The notes under the pieces were generated by a model. That model saw only the letters and a list, made by a program, of their open reading frames with translations, did not search any database and was not told where the DNA came from. From positions 2,599,001-2,663,000 of the forward strand of contig NZ_CP022336.1 of assembly GCF_002218195.1 (NCBI RefSeq): a stretch of 64,000 bases of DNA, given 5' to 3'. Both the position numbers and the translations under genes were made by a program. Positions 35,608-44,193 of this stretch are shown here, piece after piece. The DNA comes from Sphingorhabdus sp. SMR4y (lineage in GTDB: Bacteria; Pseudomonadota; Alphaproteobacteria; Sphingomonadales; Sphingomonadaceae). Positions within the stretch are counted from its first letter, which is position 1. Each line of letters starts with the position of its first letter.

Positions 35608-36711
35608 ATGGTATCAGAAATTACGCTCGACAATATCGAACATCTGGCGATCGGCTCTTCGTTTCTCGGGACCGGCGGCGGCGGTGATCCCTATCTCGGT
35701 TCATTGCTCTGCCGGGAGGCCATTGCCAAATATGGGCCAATCCGGGTCATCTCGACAGAAGAACTCAAGGACGACGATAATATCTTCATTGCCGCAGCCC
35801 TGGGTGCCCCTACCGTCATGATCGAAAAGCTGTTCTCGATCGAAGACCAGCACCGGGCGGTGACTACCCTTGAGCGGTTCCTGGACAGGCAAGCCAGTGC
35901 GATAATCTCGGCCGAAATCGGGGGCTGCAACTCGATGATGCCGGTCGCTTACGCAGCGATGCGCGGGCTGCCTATAGTGGACGGCGACGGGATGGGCCGC
36001 GCCTTCCCGGCTCTGCAGATGACCAGCTTCAATATCGAGGGCGTGGCCTGTGCGCCTCTGACAATCGCCGACGAGCATGGCAACAGCGTGCTCTACCAAA
36101 CCACAACGGGGCTCAAGGCAGAGGAACTAGCCCGCCCCGTAGCGGCGGCGATGGGGGCGAGCGTGTGCATGTCATGCTATCCGATGACCGGGGAGGAGGC
36201 ACGGCGCGCGACGATAGCGAAAACGCTGTCGGGGGCGATAGCCATTGGCGAAGCCATTACGCGCAGTTCTGATCCGCGCTCACCGCTCGACCGGTTGGTC
36301 GCGGCGCTGCGCGGACATGAATATTACAAGGATTCGGCGGTCGTGTTTCAGGGAAAGATCTCCAGCCTGGAACGCGATACCACCCGAGGATGGGTATTCG
36401 GAAATTGCACAATCTCGGCAATGACCGGCACGGAAACGGCAGAATTGAAGTTTCAGAACGAAAATCTGCTGGTCACGGTAGACGGCCGGCTGCGTTGCGT
36501 GGTTCCGGACCTTGTCACGATCGTCGATCTGGAAACCGCCCATGCGATCCCAACCGAACGGCTGGCTTACGGGCAGCGGGTTGCCGTTGTCGTGTGCAGC
36601 GCGCCGCCGCTGCTCACCACCGCGCGCGCGCTTGCGGTCGTCGGGCCGCAATGCTTCGAACTGGACGAACAATATATACCCGTAACCGAGCTGATAAAGG
36701 ATCTGAGCTGA
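35608..36711 (+). CDS. S-methyl thiohydantoin desulfurase-domain protein (DUF917)
   Basis: 367 aa. It has the N-terminal glycine-rich GTGGGGDPYLG motif (21-31), then the usual AEIGG-C-NS and VDGDGMGRAFP segments of DUF917 (named S-Me-THD in Pfam). Members act with hydantoinase-A proteins, but few are characterised biochemically. Its stop overlaps the racemase ATG (TGATG), so HyuA, DUF917 and racemase are one translational unit. Confidence 0.85.
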   Translation: MVSEITLDNIEHLAIGSSFLGTGGGGDPYLGSLLCREAIAKYGPIRVISTEELKDDDNIFIAAALGAPTVMIEKLFSIEDQHRAVTTLERFLDRQASAIISAEIGGCNSMMPVAYAAMRGLPIVDGDGMGRAFPALQMTSFNIEGVACAPLTIADEHGNSVLYQTTTGLKAEELARPVAAAMGASVCMSCYPMTGEEARRATIAKTLSGAIAIGEAITRSSDPRSPLDRLVAALRGHEYYKDSAVVFQGKISSLERDTTRGWVFGNCTISAMTGTETAELKFQNENLLVTVDGRLRCVVPDLVTIVDLETAHAIPTERLAYGQRVAVVVCSAPPLLTTARALAVVGPQCFELDEQYIPVTELIKDLS

Positions 36712-37454
36712 TGCGTATCCACCTTATTACACCGATCGTGACCGAAGGTATCCGGACGCTGGACGATGTTGCCGCGCTCAACAGCGCCGACCTGTCCATC
36801 ACCCAATCGCTGATCGCCAGTGGCCCGGTTTCGATCGAATGCGAATTTGACGAAGCGCTATCGGTACCGGGGATTGTTGAGGAAGCAATTGCCGCCGAGC
36901 GTTCGGGAGCGGATGCAATCATCATCGACTGCATGGGTGATCCCGGCTTGAAGGCGGCGCGCGAAGTCGTATCGATACCGGTTCTCGGCCCTTCGGAAAC
37001 CTCGATGCACCTCGCCGCCATGCTGGGACATAAATATAGTGTGGTGACAGTGCTCGATTCGGTCGTACCGATGATCGAGAATCTGGCCAAAATATATGGA
37101 ACCAACGAGAAGTTGGTCTCGGTGCGCGTGATCAATATTCCTGTGCTCGAACTGGAAGCGGCGCCCGAGAGGCTGATGGGAGAACTGGCCAAAGCTTCTC
37201 TGGCTGCGGTTGAAGAAGACGGGGCGCACGCAATTGTTCTCGGGTGCACGGGCTTTCTCGGATGCGCCGAGGCGATCAGCGCCGAACTGGAGGCCAAGAA
37301 TCATAACCTGCCGGTGATTGACCCGATTCCCGCGACCGTCTGCGTCGCCGCCGGAATCGTTCGCGCCGGTTTGACCCACAGCAAACGCTCATACGCCCAG
37401 CCGAGATCAAAAGATCTCAAAGGCTATCCGTCAATCAAAATCCAGGGGGAATAA
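36711..37454 (+). CDS. Asp/Glu/hydantoin racemase family protein
   Basis: 247 aa from the ATG at 36711. The two catalytic cysteines of the family are visible: C74 (IIDCMGDPG) and C179 (LGCTGF). It interconverts enantiomers of hydantoins or amino-acid derivatives so that a stereospecific hydantoinase can use both. A long upstream in-frame extension overlaps DUF917 and is rejected. The TonB receptor starts 4 nt after its stop. Confidence 0.88.
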   Translation: MRIHLITPIVTEGIRTLDDVAALNSADLSITQSLIASGPVSIECEFDEALSVPGIVEEAIAAERSGADAIIIDCMGDPGLKAAREVVSIPVLGPSETSMHLAAMLGHKYSVVTVLDSVVPMIENLAKIYGTNEKLVSVRVINIPVLELEAAPERLMGELAKASLAAVEEDGAHAIVLGCTGFLGCAEAISAELEAKNHNLPVIDPIPATVCVAAGIVRAGLTHSKRSYAQPRSKDLKGYPSIKIQGE

Positions 37455-37458
37455 TATC

Positions 37459-39633
37459 ATGACCAAGACTGACATCCGTATCAGCAGCGCTATTGCGATT
37501 GCCGGGCTGGCTTGCGCCTCGCCAGCGTTGGCCCAGAATACCACCGGCGACCCGGCCGAAGCCGGCGAGAGTGACAATATGCTGGGCGAAATTGTCGTCA
37601 CCGCCCAGCGCCGCGAACAGCGCGCAGATGATGTTGGCGTGACGATCAACGTGCTGACCGGAAGTGATCTCAAGGCTGCCGGCACCCAATCGGTTGTGGA
37701 TCTGGCTGCGATTACGCCCAATGTGCAGATCAAGAATGTTCTCGCCAACAGCGTCGTCAATGTCAGCATTCGGGGCATTGGTCTGAACGATTATGCGGCA
37801 AATAATAATCCCGCTGCGGGCATGTATGTCGACAACGTCTATCTCGTGTCGCCCGCCATGCTGTCCTTCGGGCTTTTTGACGTCGATCGCGTCGAGGTGC
37901 TTAAGGGGCCGCAGGGCGACCTGTACGGCCGGAATACCACTGCCGGTGCCGTCAATATTATCAGCCGCAAGCCGTCTGCCACCACCGACATCATGCTCGA
38001 AGCCGGTTACGGAACCTATGATAGCTGGCATCTGGAGGGCGCAATCGGAGGCGCCCTGACATCCACTCTGACCGCCAGATTTGCCCTCCAGACGGTGCAG
38101 CAGGAATCCGGGCCGCAAACCAATTACGTCACCGGCAACCGGATCGGTAAAGTGGATCGGACGAATGGCCGGCTGCAACTGCAGTGGGATCCCAGCGACA
38201 GTTTCAACCTGCTTCTGAACGTCCACAAGGGTTATGACCGCTCCGATGTCACGCTCTACAAGGCGGACAATATCCTGACCACAGAAGAGGACGCGTTTGC
38301 CGGCCAGCCGCGGGTGTCGGGCGCCGGCGTTGACCCGTATATGGAACTGGAATCCACTGGCACGTCCCTGACTGCCAACTGGTCCGTCAGCCCAGATGTG
38401 ACGCTGACCTCGATCAGCGCCTATGAACATTTCACGAGATTGCACGTCGAGGATACCGACGGTACCTCTCTCGCCTATCTGGATGCCACCTATGACAACA
38501 ATATTGATCAATATTCCCAGGAAATGCGGCTCGCCTATCAGGGCGATGCTTTGAATTTCATCGGCGGCATATTCTACTCGCACGACAAGGTGAAAACGCG
38601 TGATACATTCTTCTCACCCGACCTGCTACCGCTCTTCGGCCTTCCGGGACTGGACACGATAGGCAACACCTATCGCCAGCGCACCGACGCCTACGCGGCC
38701 TTCATGCACGCAGAATGGACCTTTGCGCCGAATCTGACGCTGATCGGCGGACTGCGCTATACCGAGGAAGACAAGACATTTGACCAGGCGACGACCTTTC
38801 TTTGTACCGCCGGAGCCTGTTCGGATCTGTTCGCGCCGGTCAGCAATGATTATTCGACCTCGAATGTTTCGGGAAAAATCGGTCTGAACTACCAGGCGGG
38901 GGACCGCACATTGATCTACGCCAGCGTCAGCAGGGGCTTCAAGTCCGGTGGTTTCCAGGGCCAGCTTACGTTTGATCCAACCGTGCTCCAGCCCTTCGGC
39001 GACGAAAAGCTTACCGCATATGAGCTGGGCCTGAAGACACGACTTTTTCCCAACTTCCAACTGAATGCCGCGATTTTCAACTATGATTATAGTGATGCCC
39101 AGTTTTATGGACCGCTGTTCGATTCCCCGGTCGGTGTATTGTTTGGCATTGCCAATGTCGGCGATGCCCGCGTGACCGGGATCGAAGCGGACGCCCGGTG
39201 GCGGCCGACTGCGGGACTGGACCTCCGCTTCGGGGCAGGCTGGATCGATACCGAGGTCACCAAATCAGTGGTGGCGGGCGTTACCGAGGGCAGCGATTTG
39301 CCCAATTCTCCCCGTCTCACGCTCAACGGCCGGGTAAAATATGAATGGGCGCTTTCCGATCGGACTGATGCCGACATCACCCTTTCGGGCAATTACCAAA
39401 GCCGCGTGCGTTTCGATGTCGTCCGCAATCCTGCGGAAGCGGTCGAAGGCGGCTATGTCCTTGTCAATGGTGAAGTGGGGCTATCCTTCGCAGATCACTG
39501 GCGGGCTTCGATATGGGTCAAGAATATTTTCGACCGGCTTTACCGGACGCAAGCGCTCAATACGAGCGTAGGCTGGACAAGCCAATATGGCGCGCCTCGT
39601 ACCGCAGGATTCAATCTTTCCTACAGCTTCTGA
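37459..39633 (+). CDS. TonB-dependent outer-membrane receptor
   Basis: 724 aa. The signal peptide ends near ALAQ. The TonB-box region is GEIVVTAQRRE, the plug has VDRVEVLKGPQGDLYGRNTTAG, and the barrel ends LSYSF. It is embedded in the hydantoin-type operon (4 nt after the racemase), which ties its ligand to that pathway. AGGGGGA precedes the ATG. Confidence 0.94.
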   Translation: MTKTDIRISSAIAIAGLACASPALAQNTTGDPAEAGESDNMLGEIVVTAQRREQRADDVGVTINVLTGSDLKAAGTQSVVDLAAITPNVQIKNVLANSVVNVSIRGIGLNDYAANNNPAAGMYVDNVYLVSPAMLSFGLFDVDRVEVLKGPQGDLYGRNTTAGAVNIISRKPSATTDIMLEAGYGTYDSWHLEGAIGGALTSTLTARFALQTVQQESGPQTNYVTGNRIGKVDRTNGRLQLQWDPSDSFNLLLNVHKGYDRSDVTLYKADNILTTEEDAFAGQPRVSGAGVDPYMELESTGTSLTANWSVSPDVTLTSISAYEHFTRLHVEDTDGTSLAYLDATYDNNIDQYSQEMRLAYQGDALNFIGGIFYSHDKVKTRDTFFSPDLLPLFGLPGLDTIGNTYRQRTDAYAAFMHAEWTFAPNLTLIGGLRYTEEDKTFDQATTFLCTAGACSDLFAPVSNDYSTSNVSGKIGLNYQAGDRTLIYASVSRGFKSGGFQGQLTFDPTVLQPFGDEKLTAYELGLKTRLFPNFQLNAAIFNYDYSDAQFYGPLFDSPVGVLFGIANVGDARVTGIEADARWRPTAGLDLRFGAGWIDTEVTKSVVAGVTEGSDLPNSPRLTLNGRVKYEWALSDRTDADITLSGNYQSRVRFDVVRNPAEAVEGGYVLVNGEVGLSFADHWRASIWVKNIFDRLYRTQALNTSVGWTSQYGAPRTAGFNLSYSF

Positions 39634-39773
39634 CAAGGCCGGCTGTGGCATCAGGCTGAGAGGTGTCAGGCTGGCTGCGGCCCGTTTATCCGTTGATCGG
39701 ACAAGGTCGTCCTGCCTTGCTGCATCCGGCGCTTTTGCGAGGCAGGTTATATCCCAGCTCAGATCGCAGGGAC

Positions 39774-40400
39774 ATGGCCATTTCCGAAGAACAACCCGAT
39801 TCATGGACGCCTTTTGCGAGATGGCTGCACTGGACTGCTGCCGTCGCGTTGCTGGTGCTTGTCCCGGTCGGCTATGTCATGGCGAATACATATGGTAACC
39901 CGGATCCCGGTGTTTACCGGATCCATATTCTGGCCAGCCAGATTCATCAGACCCTGGGCCTGTCTCTGATCGCGCTGGTGATAGTGCGCTTTGGCTGGCG
40001 GATGACCCATCCTGCGCCGGTTGCGGATACGGCCATGGCTGGCTGGCAATTGCGTCTCGCGCGCGTTGTCCAATGGGCGCTATACGGCTTTCTGCTTGTC
40101 ATCCCGCTGCTCGGCTGGGCGGCCTTGTCGTCGCTGGCCGATGTCCCGGGATTCGGACCGACCCAGATATGGTTTTTTGGTCATGACGGTTTCGGTGCAG
40201 GCGGCATGATCCCGCGGATAGTGCCACCGGTGCCTTATGACGCGCCGCAAATACTGAGCTATTCATCGCTTGCTTCCGCCCATCGCTGGCTGGCCTATGT
40301 GGCGGGCGCAATCTTGACCTTGCACATCTTGGGAGCATTGCGGCATCACTTTATCCTGAAAGATAATGTGCTGCGGCGGATGCTGGGAACAAAAATATGA
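39774..40400 (+). CDS. Cytochrome b561 family protein
   Basis: 208 aa, four transmembrane helices. Candidate heme-binding histidines are H19 (WLHW), H58 (QIHQT), H170 (SAHRW) and H184 (TLHIL). Bacterial b561 proteins transfer electrons across the inner membrane. The start at 39774 avoids a hydrophilic 37-residue extension. The stop overlaps the next ATG by 4 nt. Its presence in a hydantoin-type operon suggests a membrane redox step or is incidental. Confidence 0.85.
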   Translation: MAISEEQPDSWTPFARWLHWTAAVALLVLVPVGYVMANTYGNPDPGVYRIHILASQIHQTLGLSLIALVIVRFGWRMTHPAPVADTAMAGWQLRLARVVQWALYGFLLVIPLLGWAALSSLADVPGFGPTQIWFFGHDGFGAGGMIPRIVPPVPYDAPQILSYSSLASAHRWLAYVAGAILTLHILGALRHHFILKDNVLRRMLGTKI

Positions 40401-40975
40401 ATGATCACAAAACTATCCATCTGCCCCTGCTCGAGGCCAGCGCCGAAGCATTGGCGCCCTTCGGGCAAATTATCGGTAGCGCTAGCGGCGTGAAGCCGGT
40501 CGCCGTCGACTTTTACAAGGGCGCGGTGGCGATGTCCTATCCGGTGAAATTCGAATGCGAGCATCCGGTCGAGGTGTCGCTTGCCAATCTTGGCCGTCGG
40601 CCCGGGGAAGTCCGTTATATGGAGCGGCATTTTCAGCATACGCAGGCTTTCATTCCGCTTGGCGGCAAGCCCTTTGTCGCGGTCATGGCGCCACCGAATG
40701 ATGATGATTTGCCGGATCTTTCGGCCGTGAAGGCGTTTCTGTTCGACGGGTCTGCGGGCTTCCAGCTCAATCTGGGAACCTGGCACGAATTTCCCTTTGC
40801 GCTTGAGCCTGACACCGAAATGATCGTTCTGCTTTCGAGCCAGACCGGCTATGATCTGAAAGCCAAGGATGCGGTGACCGAAGAAGCTTTCGGTCCCGAT
40901 CTGGACAAGAAGGATATCGCCGCGCGCACAGGCACATTGTTCCAATTCGATTTGAAGGAGTATAAAAATGGTTGA
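40397..40975 (+). CDS. Ureidoglycolate lyase-like protein (AllA family)
   Basis: 192 aa cupin-type protein with family hallmarks: FGQIIG near the N-terminus, MERHFQHTQAFIPLGGKPF, and GTWHEFPFAL near the middle. AllA-type enzymes release urea from ureidoglycolate at the end of allantoin breakdown. No allantoinase or allantoicase is in the window, so it may act on a different ureido acid made by the upstream hydantoinase. Overlaps on both sides (ATGA with b561, 8 nt with the next gene). Confidence 0.85.
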   Translation: MNDHKTIHLPLLEASAEALAPFGQIIGSASGVKPVAVDFYKGAVAMSYPVKFECEHPVEVSLANLGRRPGEVRYMERHFQHTQAFIPLGGKPFVAVMAPPNDDDLPDLSAVKAFLFDGSAGFQLNLGTWHEFPFALEPDTEMIVLLSSQTGYDLKAKDAVTEEAFGPDLDKKDIAARTGTLFQFDLKEYKNG

Positions 40976-41324
40976 GCGCAAGAATCAGGAGCGCACAAGC
41001 CGGTCCAAGGGCAGTCAGCCGATTGTTTTTGAAGACGAAAGGCAGGACGCGCTGGCCGGTATGGTCCTGTCGCTTCTGGGCGAGGTGATGGTTCTGAAAG
41101 ACCGTCTTGACGCGAACGAACGGATGCTGGAAGCTGCCGGCTTGCACGGTCCGGAAGATGTCGACCGTTTTACGCCCGATGCCGCCGTGAACCAGCACCG
41201 TGGAGGCTATCGGCAAGCCATATATGATCGTGTTCTGGGCAGTGCGCTGGAACGTTTGCTTCCGGACGCGCTGACGGAGCAAAAGGCCTATGACGGCGTT
41301 GTAAATGAAGTGGCATCTGACTGA
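40968..41324 (+). CDS. Small protein of unknown function
   Basis: 118 aa, charged and predicted largely helical, cytoplasmic. It includes ALAGMVLSLLGEVMVLKDRLDANERMLE as an amphipathic helix or short coiled coil. It starts 8 nt inside the AllA-like gene and ends just before the methyltransferase start, so it is firmly operonic. It is not recognised. It may be an accessory subunit of the methyltransferase or of the AllA-like protein. Confidence 0.75.
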   Translation: MVERKNQERTSRSKGSQPIVFEDERQDALAGMVLSLLGEVMVLKDRLDANERMLEAAGLHGPEDVDRFTPDAAVNQHRGGYRQAIYDRVLGSALERLLPDALTEQKAYDGVVNEVASD

Positions 41325-41349
41325 TATTATCGGCGAAAGGAAATACCCA

Positions 41350-42540
41350 ATGCAGAAACAGCTAAATCACAGCCATTTTGGCCATGAAATCATGCCGCAG
41401 GCGACCCATGATGAGCAGGCTATGGAAGATCATTTCCTGGCAATGCGGGCATGGACCAATCGCAATGTCGATCCGCTCGACCGCCGGCTGCTCGACGAGG
41501 TCATTGTGCCCGAGGTCGAGGCCGCGACCAGCAAGAAGCCGACCAGCAGCGCACATGTCCGCAAGCCACTGGAGGCCCATCCGCTGCACCAATATTGGCT
41601 CACTCTGTCGCTCCATTATCAGGATCGCATCTGGCGGTCGATCGACGGCTCCATCGCGCGCCAATATGACGAACTGGCAGAGAAGGTAGAGCAGCATAGC
41701 AAGGCGCCCATCGGTAGTCTTACACTTGACCCGGATCTTGAAATTCCGCGCTATATCGGCGAATTTGACCATCACCGGATGCCGGGCAGCTATACGGTTG
41801 ATACGGCTGAAGATGATTTCCGGGCCGGTGCGCTCTATGATCGCTTCTCCTCGACCTATTTGCGCAACATGAACGGTGGCTGGAAAAATGACGGCCGGGG
41901 GCACACGCTGGCCAGTCACATGAAGGATTTCTATCCGGATTTCCAGCCGAAGCGCATTCTCGATCTGGGCTGCTCGATCGGCCAGAGCACGGTTGCCATT
42001 GCCAGTGCCTATCCGGATGCAGAAATCCACGCGATTGATCTGGGTGCGCCGATGTTGCGCTATGGTCATGCCAGGGCCGAAGCCATGGGTGTCCCGATCC
42101 ATTTCAGCCAGCAGAATGCCGAATGCACCAATTTTGAAGATGCAAGCTTTGATCTGGTGACATCCTCCGCGATGTTCCATGAAACATCTGCCAAGGGCAT
42201 GCGCGCCATCATGCGCGAGTGCCACCGGCTGCTGCGTCCCGGCGGGATCATGTGCCATGTCGAGGTTCCACCGCGGCACGAGCATCTGTCTCTGTGGGAC
42301 CAGATGCGCTGCGACTTTGAATCGCACTATAACAACGAACCGTTCATGACCTCTCTCGCCCGGACCGACTGGGTAGAAGTTGCTGAGAAAGCAGGCTTTG
42401 AACGCGACAAGGTTCTGGTCGGCTACCGCAAGGGTGTGCCCGAACTGAAAGTCGATCGTAGCGATTTCTTCACGGAAGGGCATCCCGAAGGCCGGACTTT
42501 GCTGGGTAGCTGGTACGCCTGCTCGGCCGAAAAGACATAA
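41350..42540 (+). CDS. Class I SAM-dependent methyltransferase with long N-terminal domain
   Basis: 396 aa from the ATG at 41350 (AAGGAA 9 nt upstream). Residues 1-195 are a helical region without recognised motif. The Rossmann methyltransferase domain then has ILDLGCSIGQST (motif I), the acidic residue in HAIDLG, and FDLVTSSAMFHE. Closest in style to Methyltransf_11/25 proteins. It is the last gene before a 16-bp hairpin, so it probably ends the hydantoin-type transcript. The methyl acceptor is unknown. Confidence 0.85.
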   Translation: MQKQLNHSHFGHEIMPQATHDEQAMEDHFLAMRAWTNRNVDPLDRRLLDEVIVPEVEAATSKKPTSSAHVRKPLEAHPLHQYWLTLSLHYQDRIWRSIDGSIARQYDELAEKVEQHSKAPIGSLTLDPDLEIPRYIGEFDHHRMPGSYTVDTAEDDFRAGALYDRFSSTYLRNMNGGWKNDGRGHTLASHMKDFYPDFQPKRILDLGCSIGQSTVAIASAYPDAEIHAIDLGAPMLRYGHARAEAMGVPIHFSQQNAECTNFEDASFDLVTSSAMFHETSAKGMRAIMRECHRLLRPGGIMCHVEVPPRHEHLSLWDQMRCDFESHYNNEPFMTSLARTDWVEVAEKAGFERDKVLVGYRKGVPELKVDRSDFFTEGHPEGRTLLGSWYACSAEKT

Positions 42541-42550
42541 GCAAATGACA

Positions 42551-42594
42551 GCACCGACGGAGCAGGAAACCATGGCTCCCTGCTCCGTCGGTGC
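42551..42594 (+). terminator. 16-bp perfect stem-loop after the methyltransferase
   Basis: GCACCGACGGAGCAGG (42551-42566) pairs perfectly with 42579-42594 around a 12-nt loop. It begins 10 nt after the stop codon. It lacks a T-tract (CAGTCTCTC follows), so it may be a terminator, a 3' stabilising hairpin or a pause between the operon and the transporter. Confidence 0.55.
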
Positions 42595-42639
42595 CAGTCT
42601 CTCTGCAGACCGACAAAGTCTGGATAATTTGGAGGTCTG

Positions 42640-44031
42640 ATGACCGAATCGATCGTATCGGCAGACTCTCCGGTCTCGCAGGGGGTGATGCTAAAATATG
42701 GTATCGGGCAGCTCGGCGCCCAGATTTTCCGCGATACACCCGCTGTCCTCCTTCCCATCTTCATGATCACCATGCTCGGTATTCCGGCATGGCTCGCCGG
42801 TCTGGCGATTATGGCACCCAAACTCTGGGTGGTCATTTGCGATCCACTGGTGGGTTCCTTCTCTGACCGGCTCGAATCCCGATTTGGCCGTTCGCCGATG
42901 CTCGCGGTGGGTGCCGTGGCCTCTTCCATAGGGTTTTTCGCCCTCTTTACGGTCTCGGATTTCGGTTCCCCCTGGTTGGCAGCAGCCGTTGTCTCGCTCA
43001 CTTTCCTGTTGGCGCAGACCGGTTTCAGCGCTTTCTCCGTGCCCTATCTGGCGCTGGCCGGAGAGCTGTCCAGCGACACGCACGAGCGGACCAAGATCCT
43101 TGTTTACCGCATGATATTCACCATGATCGGCCTGATATTGGGGATCGGCGTGGCACAGCCGATGGCGGAATGGTTCGGGGGCGGTCGTTACGGCTGGATG
43201 GCGATGGGGGCTGTGCTCGGCATGGTCTGTGCTTCGACCATGTTGACGACGGCCTTCAGCCTTTGGGGATTTCGCGCGCCACGCAAGGTGCAGGAGCAGG
43301 TCGGGATGATCGAGCAGTTGCGGCGGGCCTGGCGGAACAAGCCATTCATGATGATAAACATGACCAATTTCTTCCAGTCTATCGGCTCCTCCTGCTCCTT
43401 TTCGGTGGTTGGGCTGATCTTCATCTATTCGATCGGAGACATTTCCCTGCTGTGGCCGTTCATGGTCGCGATGACCGTTGGTTCGTTGCTCAGCCAACCC
43501 GTCTGGCTCGCCAAGTCCAAACGTTATGGCAAATTGCCGGTGTTCGTCTTCGCCTGTATCGCCTGGGGACTGGTCACGCTCAGTTGGCTGGCTCTGGGCA
43601 GGTTCGGCGACTCCAGCTGGGCCGTGCCCCTGATCGGACCGATGCGCATCGAAGTGATATTGGTGATGGTACGCGCGGTGCTGATAGGGGTCTTCAATTC
43701 CGGTTTCATCCTAATGGCGATTTCTCTGTTCACAGATACGCTGAGCTACGGCAGCCAACCGGATCAGGCACCCCAGGAGGGAAGCCTGTCGGGAATGTGG
43801 TCCGCTTCCGAGAAAATGGCCTTTGCCCTCGGTCCGCTCATCAGCGGCGCGGTGCTGTCGCTGTTCGGCTTTGTGTCGTCGACGGGGGGCGCGATCGCCC
43901 AGTCGCAGACGGCAATCGACGGCGTGATTCTCTGCTATTCGGTCATTCCGGCTGCTATCGTCGTCATGAGCCTGGCCTGTCTGCGCAGTTACAGCAGGTT
44001 CATGCAGGACGAACCGACTGTCACCCGCTAG
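42640..44031 (+). CDS. GPH-type (MelB-like) sodium/proton symporter 1
   Basis: 463 aa, about 12 transmembrane helices. It carries the GPH/MFS_2 hallmarks IFRDTPAVLLP in helix I-II and DPLVGSFSDR in loop 2-3. The family imports glycosides and other small organic solutes with H+ or Na+. GGAGG lies 4 nt before the ATG. It is positioned after the hydantoin-type operon, so it may import the compound across the inner membrane. Clearly paralogous to the transporter at 53395. Confidence 0.9.
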   Translation: MTESIVSADSPVSQGVMLKYGIGQLGAQIFRDTPAVLLPIFMITMLGIPAWLAGLAIMAPKLWVVICDPLVGSFSDRLESRFGRSPMLAVGAVASSIGFFALFTVSDFGSPWLAAAVVSLTFLLAQTGFSAFSVPYLALAGELSSDTHERTKILVYRMIFTMIGLILGIGVAQPMAEWFGGGRYGWMAMGAVLGMVCASTMLTTAFSLWGFRAPRKVQEQVGMIEQLRRAWRNKPFMMINMTNFFQSIGSSCSFSVVGLIFIYSIGDISLLWPFMVAMTVGSLLSQPVWLAKSKRYGKLPVFVFACIAWGLVTLSWLALGRFGDSSWAVPLIGPMRIEVILVMVRAVLIGVFNSGFILMAISLFTDTLSYGSQPDQAPQEGSLSGMWSASEKMAFALGPLISGAVLSLFGFVSSTGGAIAQSQTAIDGVILCYSVIPAAIVVMSLACLRSYSRFMQDEPTVTR

Positions 44032-44193
44032 GCATCCCGTGTCTCCGGACGGACTCCGGTCGCGTCTCTGGCAGGGTGCAACACCACTGCCATAGCAGGA
44101 TGGTCGTTTCACTCCCTGTCAACGCGATGTAGCCCTTTCAGCGGCGAACGCCCGGCCAGAACATCTCGAGAGCGACAGCCGCTGCCGTTCGAC

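Noticed and set aside
40397-40975. Complete allantoin degradation pathway
   Set aside because: Only an AllA-like gene is present. No allantoinase, allantoicase or ureidoglycine genes are in the window.
41362-42573. 403-aa minus-strand frame
   Set aside because: Antisense to the methyltransferase, with no recognisable motif.
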